Assembly (NCBI RefSeq): GCF_029852145.1
Contig: NC_079973.1
Coordinates: 19,300,422-19,364,421 of the forward strand
DNA: 64,000 nucleotides
Direction: 5' to 3'
Source: Microplitis mediator
Taxonomy: Eukaryota; Arthropoda; Insecta; Hymenoptera; Braconidae
In this document: positions 13,252 to 26,422 of the stretch, piece by piece
Layout of the letters: every line of letters starts with the position of its first letter
Position numbering within the stretch: the first letter of the stretch is position 1
Position numbers and translations under genes: made by a program
The notes under the pieces: model-generated
What the model was told of the DNA's origin: nothing
Databases searched by the model: none
Seen by the model: only the letters and a program-made list of their open reading frames with translations

Positions 13252-14170
13252 TAAATTGACGAATCCAATATCAATTTGAATAATATTTGTAAAAGAAAAA
13301 GTTTTAATACAAAAGATTTTTTTTATAGTTGAGAAATTATATTTTTCCCCTTTTGTTTTATAAATTTCTACATACATTTATGATATATAAACATTTTTGA
13401 ATTTGAAAATTTTGTTTTTCTCGAAAAGATGTTTAACTTTACCCCAAACTCCTTCATAAATTAAAAATAATGATTGCACAAATAAAATCGAATTTTGATA
13501 ATTGATATATTCTAAAAGTATGTGAAAAAAGGGAACGAGAGATGATTGACTGTAACAGAGTTAGTAAACGGTAATAGATACAGATGGTTATTATTGTTAG
13601 ATATAAAATAGCCGGGAGCAAAAATTGTACGTGATTTAGATGTATACAATATCTATGGATATGAATGGTAAAAGCTAAATGCGATTATGATCAAGCGATG
13701 AATCGTTTGATGCGTCGGTCTATGTTTCTAGGGTGTGCTATGTAATAAACAAGAGCTCTGAGATTTCACGTCGTGACACGTGTGTATCCCTACAGTGTAC
13801 TAGATATTACATACATCAAGTCTGTGAACCGACCTACAGAAAATGATATCTTTGTATCACTGCTACACGACACGTGACTGGCACTTCATAAATGTACATC
13901 ATATCTCTTTTCTATCCTCGTTTGTGCGTGCCGATAACTTTTCTTTTTTATTATTTAATACACACATACATTCTTATATATATATATATGCCTACATTTT
14001 ATTTTTTTTCATGACCGTCCGTTGTTCTGTCAATGTTGGATAATGACAGCTTCTTGATAGCCATCTCTATTTTTTCGTTCATTTTTTATTTCAACATCAA
14101 TTTCAATTACTGTTTGTTAAATTCTTTTCTGCATGCTTGCTGATTACTATTTTATATTTTTGACATATAT
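13252..14170. other. intergenic sequence
   Basis: Unique AT-rich sequence with slightly higher GC around 13700-13900. It contains ACACGTG-type palindromes but no gene that I can support. Confidence 0.45.
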
Positions 14171-14172
14171 TA

Positions 14173-15153
14173 GACTGATTCAAAAAAACCGACTGTTTTT
14201 ATTATCAACTATTATACGGAATATATTGTTCGGGATGGTGAAAAAAAAATACTATTAAAGTTTGAGCTCTTAATATCAATATTAACAATCACCTCATCGC
14301 AATTTTTGATATCCCATTTAAATAACATGGGAAAAATTTTTTTTAAAGTTCGGAATTTTGTTAGTGATCAGCGAATCAGTATATCGGAAAATTTAATGGA
14401 ATTTTTTTTTGGAAATTGAACGCTCTACAAAAAAGGTCTTTTATCATTTTTCGATAAATTTAATTATTCAAAAGTTATTCAAGCTCAAAGTTGGATTCAC
14501 AGTAAATTTTAGTATTATTTTACTTTTTTTGCGAAACTATCAGACATCTTGAAATGTTATAAGATCTTTTTTGCAGATTAATTCATTTCCTACAACTTAT
14601 TTTATACAAAGTTTTCTAAATTCCTGGAAGCTTTTTAGTTATTTGCATTTAAATGTCAAATTGTTCCTAAAGATCGTATTCTGGCCGATTTTAATTATTT
14701 ACTTGTAAATGCAAAGAATTAAAGAAGTTCGGAAATTTGGTTATCGAAAATTAGTGAGAAATAAATGATCTTCGAAAAAGGTCCTATAATATTTTACCAT
14801 AAGTCTGATAGTTTCGCCGGAAAAGTCAAATAATACTAAAATTTACTATGAATTGAACTTTGACCTCGAATAACTTTTGAAGAACTCAATTTATCGAAAA
14901 ATAATAACAGACCTCTTTTGTAGAGCATTCAATTTCCAACAAAAATGTTTGTTATTTTTTCCGATATACTGATTCGCTAATCAGTGACAATATTCCAAAC
15001 TTTAAAAAAAATTTTTCCCATGATATTCAAATGGGATATCAAAAATTAATTAATATTAAGAGCTCAAACTTTAGCAGTATGTTTGTTTCATCATTTCGAA
15101 CAATATTTTCTGTGTAATTTAAAAAAATAACAGTCGGTTTTTTTGAATCAGTC
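14173..15153. mobile_element. giant TA-flanked palindrome (GACTGATTC termini)
   Basis: A 981-bp element flanked by TA on both sides. It starts GACTGATTCAAAAAAACCGA and ends with the complement TCGGTTTTTTTGAATCAGTC. The arms remain complementary for more than 400 bases each, including AAAGTTTGAGCTCTTAATAT and GATATCCCATTT. No frame for a transposase. It is a non-autonomous foldback of Tc1/mariner target preference. Confidence 0.85.
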
Positions 15154-15155
15154 TA

Positions 15156-15935
15156 ATATAAATATAAGTTTTTATATTGAAAAATATAAAACTATTGAGT
15201 CAAGAGACAATTTTCATCCCGTAATAGTGTTGGACAATTTTTCAAGTAGTTTGTTTCTGGGAGCCTTTATGTTTTATTTGACGAGTACAAGGGTCTGTAC
15301 GTGAGAGTTAGTGACCATGAGAAATTTCTATGTCTTTATATTGGGTTATAACGAGTGTTCGATGCCAGAGCTGCTGCAAAGCTTCTTGTTTCGAATCTAC
15401 ACTATATAAGTAACATAAGTGTAGTGGAACACAAAAAAAGTCAAAATCAAATACTCAAAAAAGAAAAGAAAGTATGTTTATAACAACTAGAAACTTTTGT
15501 ATACTTGGTTTCTGTTTGTTATTGTTGTTTATGGTTGATCTGAAAGCTTAATTTCTGTGATTATTGATTTTTATGTTTATTTTTTATATATTTGTTACAT
15601 GTAAATTGTACATTCATACGATTATCAATAAAGACTTAGAGCTAACTGAAAGGGTAAGAACGCGTGTATTCATACAAATTGCTACATCCAAATTGTTCAG
15701 TTTCCATAAGCCATAAACTATCGAGGGGTTACACACTCGTTTTATTATATATCTAGGATGTAAACTACATACCATATAAAGACATATAATTTTCACCCTC
15801 TTGATCTCCCGCAGTGCCATCATTACTACCCTTCTCTCGTTTTATATTCCAGGTACAAATTATTGACGGATGTATCATTTTTTTTTTTCATTTCATCAAA
15901 TAATAAACATTACAATATTTAATTATGATATTCAA
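15156..15935. other. intergenic sequence between two palindromes
   Basis: Unique AT-rich DNA. The only open frames are short and have no recognisable motifs. Nothing else was identified. Confidence 0.45.
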
Positions 15936-15937
15936 TA

Positions 15938-16887
15938 GGGTGATCCAAAAAATAACAAATTTTTTATTTTTCTCGGAAACAGGTTCCAAAGTTTTATTTA
16001 TAGTTAAAAAACGACGCCTGTGAAAATTAGAGCTCTTAATATTAACATTAAGAGGTTCCTCATCGCACTTTTCTATTTTCCATAAGAATAATATGGAAAA
16101 AATTTTTTTTATGTCTTCTGATTTTTATAAGTAGCTAACGAGCAGTCATAGGAATAATTGGTAGGCATATTTTTGTAGGTAATTGAATACTCTACAAAAA
16201 AAGTTTCTTATCATTTTTTGATAAATCTATTTGTTCAAAAGTTATTTAAGGTTGAAGTCAAATTCATATTAAATTTTGAGATCTTTTTACTTTTCCGGCG
16301 AAACTATCAGACCTATTACAAAACATGATGGGACCTTTTTTGTAGACAATTTTATTCATGCTTATAGAAAAATAGTCTTCTGATCGATTTTAAGAGCTTG
16401 ACATTAAAATAAAAATAACTAGAAAACAATGCGGAATTCGAAAAAACTTCATTGGAAATAACTTCTAGGGAATAAAATTTTCTACACAAAAGGTTCCATG
16501 ATATTTTGTAATAGGTCTGATAGTTTCGCCGGAAAAGTAAAAAGATCTCAAAATTTAATATGAATTTGACTTCAACCTTAAATAACTTTTGAACAAATAG
16601 ATTTATCAAAAAATGATAAGAAACTTTTTTTGTAGAGTATTCAATTACCTACAAAAATATGCCTGCCAATTATTCCTATGACACATCGTTAGCAACTTAT
16701 GAAAATCAGAATACGCAAAAAAAAAATTTTTCCATGTTATTCTTATGGAAAATAGCAAAGTGCGATGAGGAACCTCTTAATGTTAATATTAAGAGCTCTA
16801 ATTTTCACAGGCGTCTTTTTTTTATCTAAATAAAACTTTTGAACCTGTTTTCGAGAAAAAAAAAATTTGTTATTTTTTGGATCACCC
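15938..16887. mobile_element. giant TA-flanked palindrome (GGGTGATCC termini)
   Basis: A 950-bp element between TA dinucleotides. It starts GGGTGATCCAAAAAATAACA and ends with the complement TGTTATTTTTTGGATCACCC. The arms pair over almost the whole length; GAGCTCTTAATATTAACATT and GAAACTATCAGACC occur in inverted pairs. The internal words AGAGCTCTTAATATT and GAAACTATCAGAC are shared with the 14173-15153 element, so the two are related subfamilies. Confidence 0.87.
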
Positions 16888-17000
16888 TAATATTCAATAG
16901 ATATTTTTTTTATATAAATTAATATAAATAAATTGTTTTTTTGTAAAATAATTTTATGAGAAAGCTTTTAATGATTTAAGATGTCTTGAATTGAGAAAGC

Positions 17001-17002
<2 letters not shown>

Positions 17003-17062
<60 letters not shown>
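17003..17062. repeat. (AT)n microsatellite
   Basis: An uninterrupted TA/AT dinucleotide run of about 60 bases just after the second giant palindrome. Confidence 0.95.
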
Positions 17063-17069
<7 letters not shown>

Positions 17070-18565
17070 TATAGTATTGTTGACTTTAGATATTTTGAGA
17101 TGAACAAACGTGGATTGGAAATATACATGTATATATTTAGATGTATATATAAATTGGTGTATGTGTATATAGGGTGTAGAATCTAGGGGTTGTTTTCCTC
17201 ATCAAAAGAGTGAGTTCACCACGATTGCACTAACAGCACCAGCACCACAGTGACACGGGACGCGCGTATCGGTAATGTAACCAATCACTGAATGCAACGG
17301 AAACGACAACGACTGAAAAGGGGAGAGGGGGAGAAATGGGCTGGCGGGTGTTGCTGGTTTAGTTTCGAGTCACTGAAATAACAGAGACAGAAAATAAAGA
17401 GGATTATGGTATTAAGTGAGATAGAAAGATAGATGAGAAAATAGGAGAGAGATTTGGATTGACGCAGACATGCTAGGTAGTAGTCTCTCGGTAACGAGTA
17501 GTTTAATGACAGCGACCACGTCGACGTGCCCATGCGGGTGAACAGTACGATCACAAGGGATGTACGTCCACTATGGATTAAATAAATTTTATTTAGTTTG
17601 TTTTGATGCTTATTGCTGAATAAATATATTTTTTATTTTTTTACCAGTTATAAACTTTTTGAGATATTTTTATTTATGACATATGAGTAAAAAGTAACTT
17701 TGAGAATAAAATAGGTTTTCTAAATTATTTGTGGTCTTCAAATATTTTATACAATTTGCTGAAAAAAAAAATTACAGCCTAACTGAAAGTATTAAAATTT
17801 TATTATCAACATTAAATAAAATGCAGTTATCCACCTAAACTCTAAATTATTCGTGGAGTAAATTAGAATTGAATCTGGAGTGAATTCGGAGCGGATAATT
17901 TTTATTCATGTGATCACTTTGGAGTGAAATTTATTTCACAGGGGAGTTTATTTTAATATTAAAACTCCGGATCGGAGTGAATGTGAGTTGGAATGAAATC
18001 CACATCACTCCAAAATCATTCCAGCGAAAAAAAAACTTCCTGCTTCGTATGCAGAGTGATTTTTGTTAAAACTCAAAAATTTTGAGTGATTCAAGTTTCT
18101 AAAGTTGCTCTCAAAATTACGGCGCGACCTTTAGTTGCTGACATATCGATAATCAAAGACAAAAGGATTTTTTTTCATTTCAAGACCGATATCTCAGCAA
18201 CAAAATATTGTACAGAGACCACCAAAAAAGCAAATTGTAGCTGAATAAATTTCCTAACTGAATAATTTTCCGGGCCCGTATACCCAAAAAACAAAAGCCA
18301 AAAATTTAGAAAATTTTTATCTCGAGCTATTTTTTATTACGCAATAACCGTGACTCAAAAAAAAATTTTGCCAGTAGATCTTGAAACTAGAAATTTTAAG
18401 CTTCAAATTACTTTTTTTTTGATTTTCCGATACGACTATTTTTCATGAAAATACAGCTTTCCAAAAATCACTAAAAAATTTCTAAAAATTTTTTGCTCCT
18501 TTAATTTTTTGGATAAGTGTACAATTGTTAGATGATATAACTCAGTATTACTCATGTCTCATACA
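17063..18565. other. intergenic, with GC-richer patch and an ACTCC-rich repeat
   Basis: About 17170-17560 is less AT-rich than its surroundings, with polypurine GGGGAGAGGGGGAG and open frames lacking known motifs. It could be regulatory. About 17830-18040 carries inverted GGAGTGAATTC / ACTCCGGATCGGAGTGAA words, like the ends of the 1180-1924 element. The rest is unique and AT-rich. Confidence 0.45.
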
Positions 18566-19008
18566 TACACGGAAAAAAATTAATCGTGAATGCAACATGA
18601 TGCAGTCTTGGTAAATAAACATGATGAAATCATGTTGCATTCACATGATTTGTCATGTTTCGGCTACATGATAATCATGTTGCGGTAACATGAGAAAATC
18701 ATGTTGCATTCACATGATTTGTCATGTTTTGGCTACATGATAATCATGTTGCGGTAACATGAGAAAGTCATGTTGCATTCACATGATCTGTCATGTTTCG
18801 GCTACATGATAATCATGTTGCTGCCACATATTGTCATGTAGCCGAAACATGACAAATCATGTTGCATTCACATGATTTTCTCATGTTACAGCAACATGAT
18901 TATCATGTAGCCGAAACATGACAAATCATGTGAATGCAACATGATTTCATCATGTTTATTTACCAAGACTGCATCATGTTGCATTCACGATTAATTTTTT
19001 TCCGTGTA
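18566..19008. mobile_element. near-perfect foldback MITE of CATGTT units (ACACGGAAA superfamily)
   Basis: A 443-bp element that starts TACACGGAAAAAAATTAATC and ends with the complement GATTAATTTTTTTCCGTGTA. The outer roughly 60 bases of each arm are virtually identical in inverted orientation. The inner part is a ladder of ACATGATAATCATGTTG and ATGTTTCGGCTACATGA units, each itself palindromic. No coding potential. The high arm identity suggests recent origin or hairpin-templated homogenisation. Confidence 0.9.
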
Positions 19009-19491
19009 ATAAATTATTAGCCAAGTAAAAAATATTTATACATATTAATATATTTATATGTGCGTAAAGTTTATGACGCAGAGATTGTGTTGTATATTTA
19101 TGTATAAAAGGGGGATACCGATGGTTGCACGTGTGGCTTTAGTGCCCCCGCGGCTAGAACAAAAAGACGGGACGAAAAAAAGGGGGGAGGGCACACGCGA
19201 CATCCATTGCATTATTATTTCTTACTTGTTACAAACGGACGAGCAAAACCTGACACGAGACTAGCAACAAAATTTACCAATGATGTGTAGGATGCAAGTC
19301 GTTAGTGTCTCCAAGGGGTGTCCTTGTTATTTTTTTACATTTAAATTATTTATGCGTCTATTGGCGAGTTTATCGACTTGACCAAAATAATTATCGTTAT
19401 TTTTTTACAAAATTACGTGTTTTTATATTTATTTTGTACTACCAATTATTGGTTATTCTCAATACACATCAATACATTTATTAACGATTTT
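19009..19491. other. intergenic and 3' flank of serine protease gene
   Basis: This holds the 3' UTR of the minus-strand protease. AATAAA signals on the minus strand lie at 19477-19482 and 19428-19433, just past the stop codon. A GC-richer patch at 19110-19200 has a polypurine run and no recognisable gene. Confidence 0.5.
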
Positions 19492-22122
19492 TTAGGAAAA
19501 ATTATTCTTTCTTATTTTGACATCTCCCGAAAATATACTTTGCCCTCCATAAGTTAATACATCATCAATCCATGTTGTGTATGTATATACATTTGTATAT
19601 GACCCAGGTGTATTGCCTGTACAGTCAAATGAATTTGAAATTATTCCCACGACAGTATTACCAATCATGAATGGACCACCACTGTCACCCTAAATTAATC
19701 ATTGAAACAAACCATGAAATCATTAAAGAAGATAAATGTTTTGAAGAAAAATTATATAACTTACATAACAAAATGCGATTCCTGTAGTTGCAATTGCTTT
19801 AATAGAACTGTCATCAACCTTTATAATAGTCATTGATGCTTTTTTAAGATCATCGACACTAGAACTGTCTTCAGGTTTGGTCCATCCACAACCAAGAATC
19901 GTTCCTGTCTCACCTTCTCTGAATTGTCTTGTCGGTATCAACGCTGGTTCAAAGTCTATAGTCCTTTTCAACTTCGAATATAATTATCAATTTAGATTTG
20001 TAACTAAATTTATTACTAAAATATTTTGATGTTTTTCCGTTTTTATTGAACTAAATAAATTTTTGAAAAGTATGGAATTAATCTCCATTGAATTATCTTC
20101 AAAATAGTATGCAAAATATCTTAATTCCGTGAACTAACAAGGTTATTTTTATGTTATTACTTGAATTTAATTGTCATTATATTATTTTTGGGTTTTATTA
20201 TTTAAAATTTTTTAAAAATATTCTGCCTTTTTTTCTTAGATGTCGCTTATTATTTTTGAATTCTACTATCACACTACAGCTTCTGCCAGCAGTTGAAAAA
20301 GGAAAAAAAAAGAAAAAATAATACTAATGAAAATGAAAAATGGCAGCTAAATTTTTCATGAATTATAGGTTTTAAGTTTTTCATTAATTTCAAGGAAAGA
20401 AATAAATAGTACGGGTTACTGTTCTATGCAGTAATCGACGAAAAATATAGGGAAAAATCCATTTTAATATGACGGATTCATACTAGAACAGGAGTAAGTC
20501 ATTACTTAAAACGTACTATTACTTTTTGAACAGTAACCAATGCTGTGCTACACAGTACATGAAACATATATGACTGGTTACTGTTGAAATAGCCGTTGTT
20601 AATAGTTCAAGAGTATACAAATCTCTCGCAGCACAGCTCTTGTTCGTGTATAGAATCCAAGAACTTACTATTTAGTGACAGGAATGGTTACTTATACCTC
20701 ATAGATCTCATTAATCTCCAGAATAGTACTCAGTCCTCTGTTCTGACATGAACGGTTACTAACTTCATATGTGTCTTTACTATTCTTGACACTGCAGAAA
20801 TATCTAAAGTTAGTAACCGTTCATGACAGAACAGAACTGAGCACTGTTTTGGAGGTTAATGAGATTATGAGGTATAAGTAACCATTCCTGTCACTAAATA
20901 GTAAGTTCTTGCATTCTACACAGCAACAGGAGATGTGCTGAGAGGTTTATACTCTTGAACTATGAACGACGACTATTTTCACAGTAACCAGTCAAATGTT
21001 TCATGTACTGTGTAGCACAGCACTGGTTAGTGTTTAAAAAGTAAAAGTACGTCTTAAGCAATGACTAAATCCTGTTCTAGTATGAATCCGTCATATTAAA
21101 ATGGATTTTTCCCTATATTTTTCGTCGAATACTGCGCAGAACATTAACCAGTACTGTATATTTTTTCCGTGTACAATTAAACAAAACAAAAAAAATTTAG
21201 ATAGTGATTTTCAAAAGGGTCCTTACGACAAAAGTTATCGTTGTTCCGAAGATTCATACAGGACAATTGACAGCATTGGTTTCTTGGATTAAAATAATTC
21301 GTTTTGAATCAATGGATAATAATGAACCGAATTAATATTGGGTCGAAATTACATATTCCTTAATAAATTATCTTTGTACTAGTATACAATTTAATCCATT
21401 TTAGTGAAAGCAAAAAATTGTAGAGATGATTTAAAGTGGGTGAGTTAGTCGAAAAAATAATTTCGATCGTAAAGTACACACGTGCACAGAACCTTCGCGC
21501 TTGAGGTGTGTAATGTTTTAATTACCTCTAATATCGCTATGTCGGCTTCAGGCGTCGGTGGATATCTAAGAAAGAATCTGTGAATATTTACTGTTACCAC
21601 AGGAATCAATTTATCTTGATCCATATTTTTACAACTACTTGATCCTGCTCGTACATTATAATACTCCAATTGATCCATAGATGGATCATCTTCTTCACGA
21701 CCACTAACAATACAATGCGCTGCTGTTAATACATGCTTGTGACTTATAAGTACACCACCACACGTTTCGTTTGTCAAAATATTTCCAACAGTAACTACCG
21801 CTGGCCAATCTTCTATTCTTGCTGATTCGCCACCAACTATTCTACTTGGCTTTTTGGCCGTCACTTCTATGTAGAAATATTCAAAATTTTATATAAACCA
21901 ATAAAATGAATAACAAATTATTAAAATACACTGAGGGAAAATTTTAACAGGAATAATTCCCATGATAATAGATATGTGGGAACAGTCGTAATACATATGG
22001 TATCTTTCTATATTTTTTATACTTAACATTATAAATAAATATATTATTTTATCATTACCTGGAGCAAAGACACTGATGTTGATTATGAAAGTAATTAAAC
22101 AGAGGATTTTATTTTCAATCAT
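19492..22122 (-). CDS. secreted trypsin-fold (S1 family) serine protease, four exons
   Basis: Minus-strand exons are 22122-22059, 21866-21526, 19971-19765 and 19689-19492, joined by GT-AG introns, giving 269 residues. A hydrophobic signal peptide (residues 1 to about 20) and a short propeptide end at R30, followed by IVGG, the usual activation site. The catalytic triad is complete: H72 in LTAAHC, D130 in EADIAILE, S207 in GDSGGP. S1 zymogens of this layout are secreted and cut by an upstream trypsin-like enzyme. Two features are unusual. The residue at the base of the S1 pocket (chymotrypsin position 189) is Ala201, not Asp or Ser. The cysteines expected at positions 168, 182 and 201 are absent although C136 and the 191-220 pair are present. 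It is therefore probably not a tryptic enzyme. It could act in digestion, immunity or venom; the sequence does not decide. Confidence 0.88.
20394..21172. mobile_element. 780-bp foldback element in the protease intron
   Basis: The arms TTCTATGCAGTAATCGACGA and TCGTCGAATACTGCGCAGAA are inverted counterparts. Complementarity continues inwards through AAATCCATTTTAATATGACG, CTATTTAGTGACAGGAATGG and GAACGGTTACTAACTT. The right end reads TTTTTTCCGTGTAC, the ACACGGAAA-type terminus. It lies in the 1.55-kb intron between exons 2 and 3 of the protease, and makes up half of it. Confidence 0.85.
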
Positions 22123-22180
22123 CGTGATGTGATTTAAACTCAGTACAGTAACAAATGATAAATTTTGTGATTGCTTCGCC

Positions 22181-22189
22181 TTATATATT
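22181..22189 (-). promoter_or_regulatory. TATA box of the serine protease gene
   Basis: On the minus strand AATATATAAGGC lies about 60-70 bases before the ATG at 22122. A start of transcription some 30 bases downstream would give a short 5' leader of about 30-40 bases, normal for a secreted digestive or venom-type protease gene. Confidence 0.5.
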
Positions 22190-24621
22190 TGTCATATTTC
22201 ATAAAATATAACACTGGGATGTAATAAAATTAATAATCGTGGCAATAGACTAATTAAAACTTGGTTTACGTCAATGTATATTAATACTTTAAATAATCGA
22301 CCAATTACGTATATCTTGGAAAGTTTATTAATATTTTAATTGTAATAACTGTAAGTTTAATTTTAACTTTATTAGGCAATAAATTATTAAAAATTTTTTT
22401 ATTGAATTCTTAACGTTTTTTTTTTATTATTTAAAGAAGCATGAGATGAGTATTTTAATAGCTTTAACCGCCTACTAAATATTATTCCATATATTATTTC
22501 GTATATATAATATGTATATTTATAAAAAAAAATTCACTTGCGGTAGTTACAAAGTAGTTTTATTTTGGTTTCTACTTGTGTTAATATTATAGGCTTTATT
22601 GCTACTTTTAGTCTCATAAATACTGCTCTTGGGTTGTAAAATGCTACAATGTTATACTTTTTTTTGTTAAAGAGTTAATTAAAATGATGGGTTAGATTTT
22701 TTTTTCTGAGAATCAATAAAAAATTTTTAACTATTTAAAAATATTTTTATTAGGTATTCAAATTAAATGTTTAAATAAAAAATAAATAAAATGATCAAGT
22801 TCTCTAAGCATGAATTCAAAAATTTAAAAGTAAAAATGATTCTATTGAACCACATTTTTGCAGATTTATAAAGGAGTTTTTGGAAGCTTATTGATGGTGA
22901 ATAGAGAAGAAAAGATTAACATCAAGAGCTTGTTAGCAGTCATAAGTGAAGGCAAGGTTAGTGAATGCATTTATTGGTTTTTTATCGGCTGTGGCAGGTG
23001 ATCAGTCTGTTAGTTTGCTCTATTTTGTTGCCAAGCTTTAGAAATTTATAAATAAAGGTACATTTAACAATAATGCCTGAAAAGTTACGCCATAGTGGAA
23101 CGTGCGCGTTATTTCTTTTTATTCTTATTGGACATATGTATATATTTTGTAGTCTAACCAACAAAAACACGTTCTAGTTGTCAGCAAAGTCGTACACATA
23201 ATACAGCACACTCGGGAAACTATAAAGTAAGTATAAATTGCCAGGTCAGGAAGTCGTTACACGCCCCCACGCGGAGCTCACGTGGATTTAGTTAAATGAG
23301 ACCAGGTGAGAAGTTATTCTCTCCATGGTTTCCATTCAATCAACACGCTATTTTACAATAGTTACATTATTATAAAGGTTTTACGTCTTAAACTAACGTG
23401 TGCTTTTTATAAATTCCTTCGGATACTTTGATGTGCTACAAAGTGCCAAATAAACTTTTTTATAACTTGTTAAAAATTTTATTTTTTTATTCAAATCTTT
23501 TAAAATTTATTTTTTTCAATGTAGTACTGAATTAATTTTCGAGTTTTATGGAAAATCTAAAATTTTTATTACAGATAATAAATTATTTAAAATAAGGTTC
23601 TAAATATTAGTAAAAAATTTATTTATTAATGCGAAAACTAGAAAATGAAATAAATTTTAATTGAGTTTGGATATTAAAGCCAATTATATAATGTGACATG
23701 TAACTGTCGGAAAATCTAAGTTGAAATATATAAAAATACACGTGATTGTAGTTAAAGTATACGAGATGACTATTTAGTTGGCCAGATTCACGTCGTGAGA
23801 CATCTGTTAGACAACTTAACAGCTCCCGCCTCATTTCGTTCTCTACTCTACTTCTCCAGGTTTATATTATATGTAGTACACATAACATACATTTTAGTTA
23901 TATTGTCCCTCATTTCTCTCAGACGTACATTCAGCATATATACGTCCCCTTTGTACCCCTTACGACCAAGTGCTCCATGTTAATACACGAAACGAGACGT
24001 GTTACTCCGTAGGGAGACACGACACCCTGCGGTCCAAAATACTCGCACGCTTTTCTAACGAACGTATATATGTATATATATGTACATAATACACACATTC
24101 ATTTTTTTTATTTTTATTTTTTTACCACGTACCGTTCGCACCCACATTTCAGCGGCCTCGACTCTGTGTAAAACATCGAATTTAACTGTTTTATTTATGT
24201 ATGCGTTTTAAATAACGGGCTTTTGTGGCTGCTGATGGTCACACTTGTATTTATATTCGTACATTTATACATATTAATGGGTGTATTTTCTGTGTATGTA
24301 TGCAAGAACATAAATGTGTTCTCTCATCACATTGTGTGCTCTATTTAACGCTCGTTAGTCTCCACAACATGTCGTGATGATCCTCTTAACAAGGAAAGTC
24401 GCTTGCCAAGTGAAGTGAAAATTACTAAAAAAAATGGAATAATAATAATTAAAAACGAAATAATTACGTGCATAATATTTTTTTTCATGTAATTAAAATT
24501 TGTAAAAATATTATTGTACATTATTTAGATTCTTAGAAATTTATTTACTAAAATAATCCAATTAAAAATTTTAAATTACAGAAGATAAATTCAAAATCAT
24601 ATAATTTAGTGGATAGAAATG
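22190..24621. other. intergenic, partly GC-richer unique DNA
   Basis: The first 700 bases are AT-rich. About 23200-23340 and 23950-24400 are unique, with more GC and clustered CG-containing words (ACGCCCCCACGCGGAGC, GAGACACGACACCCTGCG). No gene can be supported. This is the start of the long gene-free span that reaches the sloppy paired gene. Confidence 0.45.
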
Positions 24622-25016
24622 AACACGGAGAAAAGAAAATTAGTTATTTTTCCTACGTTGGCATAGTAACTATTACTATGTGGACATACGAATTTTTCCT
24701 ATGTCAACATAGGAAAATTCCCTATGGAAATATAGGAAACAAACTATATGTTACACAGGAAATTTTCCTATAATACATAGGAAAAGTTCCTATAATACAT
24801 AGGAAAAGTTCCTATGTTAATATAGTAAAAATTACTGTCGAAACGTAGGAAAAATTCCTATGTCAGCATAGAAATTGTTCCTAGGTTAGCACAATAATTT
24901 TTTCTATGTAAAATAGGAATTTTTCCTATGTTGCATAGTAATAGTTACTATGCCAACATAGTATATTTTCCTATTTTACACAATATATTTTCCTATGTTC
25001 ACATAGGAAATTCTAC

Positions 25017-26252
25017 TACACGGAAAAAAATGTGTAGTTAAATTTACTACAAATGGAGTTCCATTTACTACACTGACTAGTAATATATAGGATAACTACA
25101 CGTTTAGTAACAGTTACTAGTACACTGTCGTACACAACCTGTAGTACCATTTACTACAGTAAGTAGTAATAAGAACTAGCATTAAATAACCACTGTGGTT
25201 CATTTCGCTCCACAACATAGTAGAATATATTTTATTCGTAATGTATTAATTAAATATCTGTTAGTTAACGATCATTAGTTTTTATGATATTGAAAACGTT
25301 ATAAAAATATAAAAATTAATCTTAGATTCTTCGGACTTACAGTATATCAAATTAAAATGATATAAAAATGAATTTATTAATGAATAACTTAAAATAATAA
25401 GGACTCAAATTTCAAAAGCCTACTTTTTATCAATATCTGATAAGGATAATTTTAAAAATACATTTGTAATCTATAAATTCTCGTATAAGCATAAACTTAG
25501 AATAATTAAGTATTAATTTTTATTAGTAGAAAATATAAAAACCATCGTTTTAAAAGTTATAATTCTAATAAATAACAAATACTCCATAGGCAATAATTTA
25601 AAAAATTGCATTAAAATCACGATTCATTGATAAGAGCATAGAAATAAAATTTAATAGAAGTTGTAGGTGAGGTAAGCAAAAGGAAGAATGGCAGGTAATA
25701 CAAAACAAATTTTTTTGTATTATATTTTTTATATATATATATTTATTTTAAATTATATATATTATAATTGCACGCCTCGATTTTTAATTATATATATAAA
25801 TATTTTTAATTATATATATTATTATTTATAATGTTTTATAATATTATTTATAATATTAAATACACTGACACAAGTTGAGGATACCCACAGAATGGAGTAA
25901 AAAAGTTGTAGGTGGCGCTGTTATTTTCTTCTTTCGATCATTTTACCACACATTGGAGTAGATTGTACAAGTAATCTGGTATTGTATACTCCAAAAATAG
26001 TAACAGATACCAATTCATATAAAATTGTGTGGTTCCCAAAACCACAAAACAAGTATTTTATACTACATTGAGTAGTTGTGGAAACTACAAAATTTACTAC
26101 ATTACAGTAGTAAGCAGAACTTTTATAGTAGTAAAATATCACGCACACTGTGGCTTATGTTACTACAGTTGTCATTGCGGCGACCACAAAGTGTAGTAAA
26201 ATTTTTACTAGTTTGGTGTGGTAAATTTTACTCCAGCATTTTTTCCCGTGTA
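25017..26252. mobile_element. ACACGGAAA-superfamily element with TTTACTAC units, nested
   Basis: Bounded by TACACGGAAAAAAATGTGTA and ATTTTTTCCCGTGTA. The first and last roughly 200 bases are built of inverted GTAGTAAATTTTACTAC-like words. The centre, 25200-25920, is plain AT-rich DNA with short TA runs at 25730-25820. Inserted in the CCTATGT element. Confidence 0.75.
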
Positions 26253-26422
26253 TGTCAACATAGAAATAATTCACATATAACGTAGGAATTATTCTTATGT
26301 TAGCATAGAAAATTTTCCTATGCGACATAGTAAATTTTCCTATGTTAGATAGTATATTTTGCTATGTTCGCATAGGAACTTCTACTGTGTCCTAGAACAT
26401 AGAAGTAATTCTTGTGTAGTAT

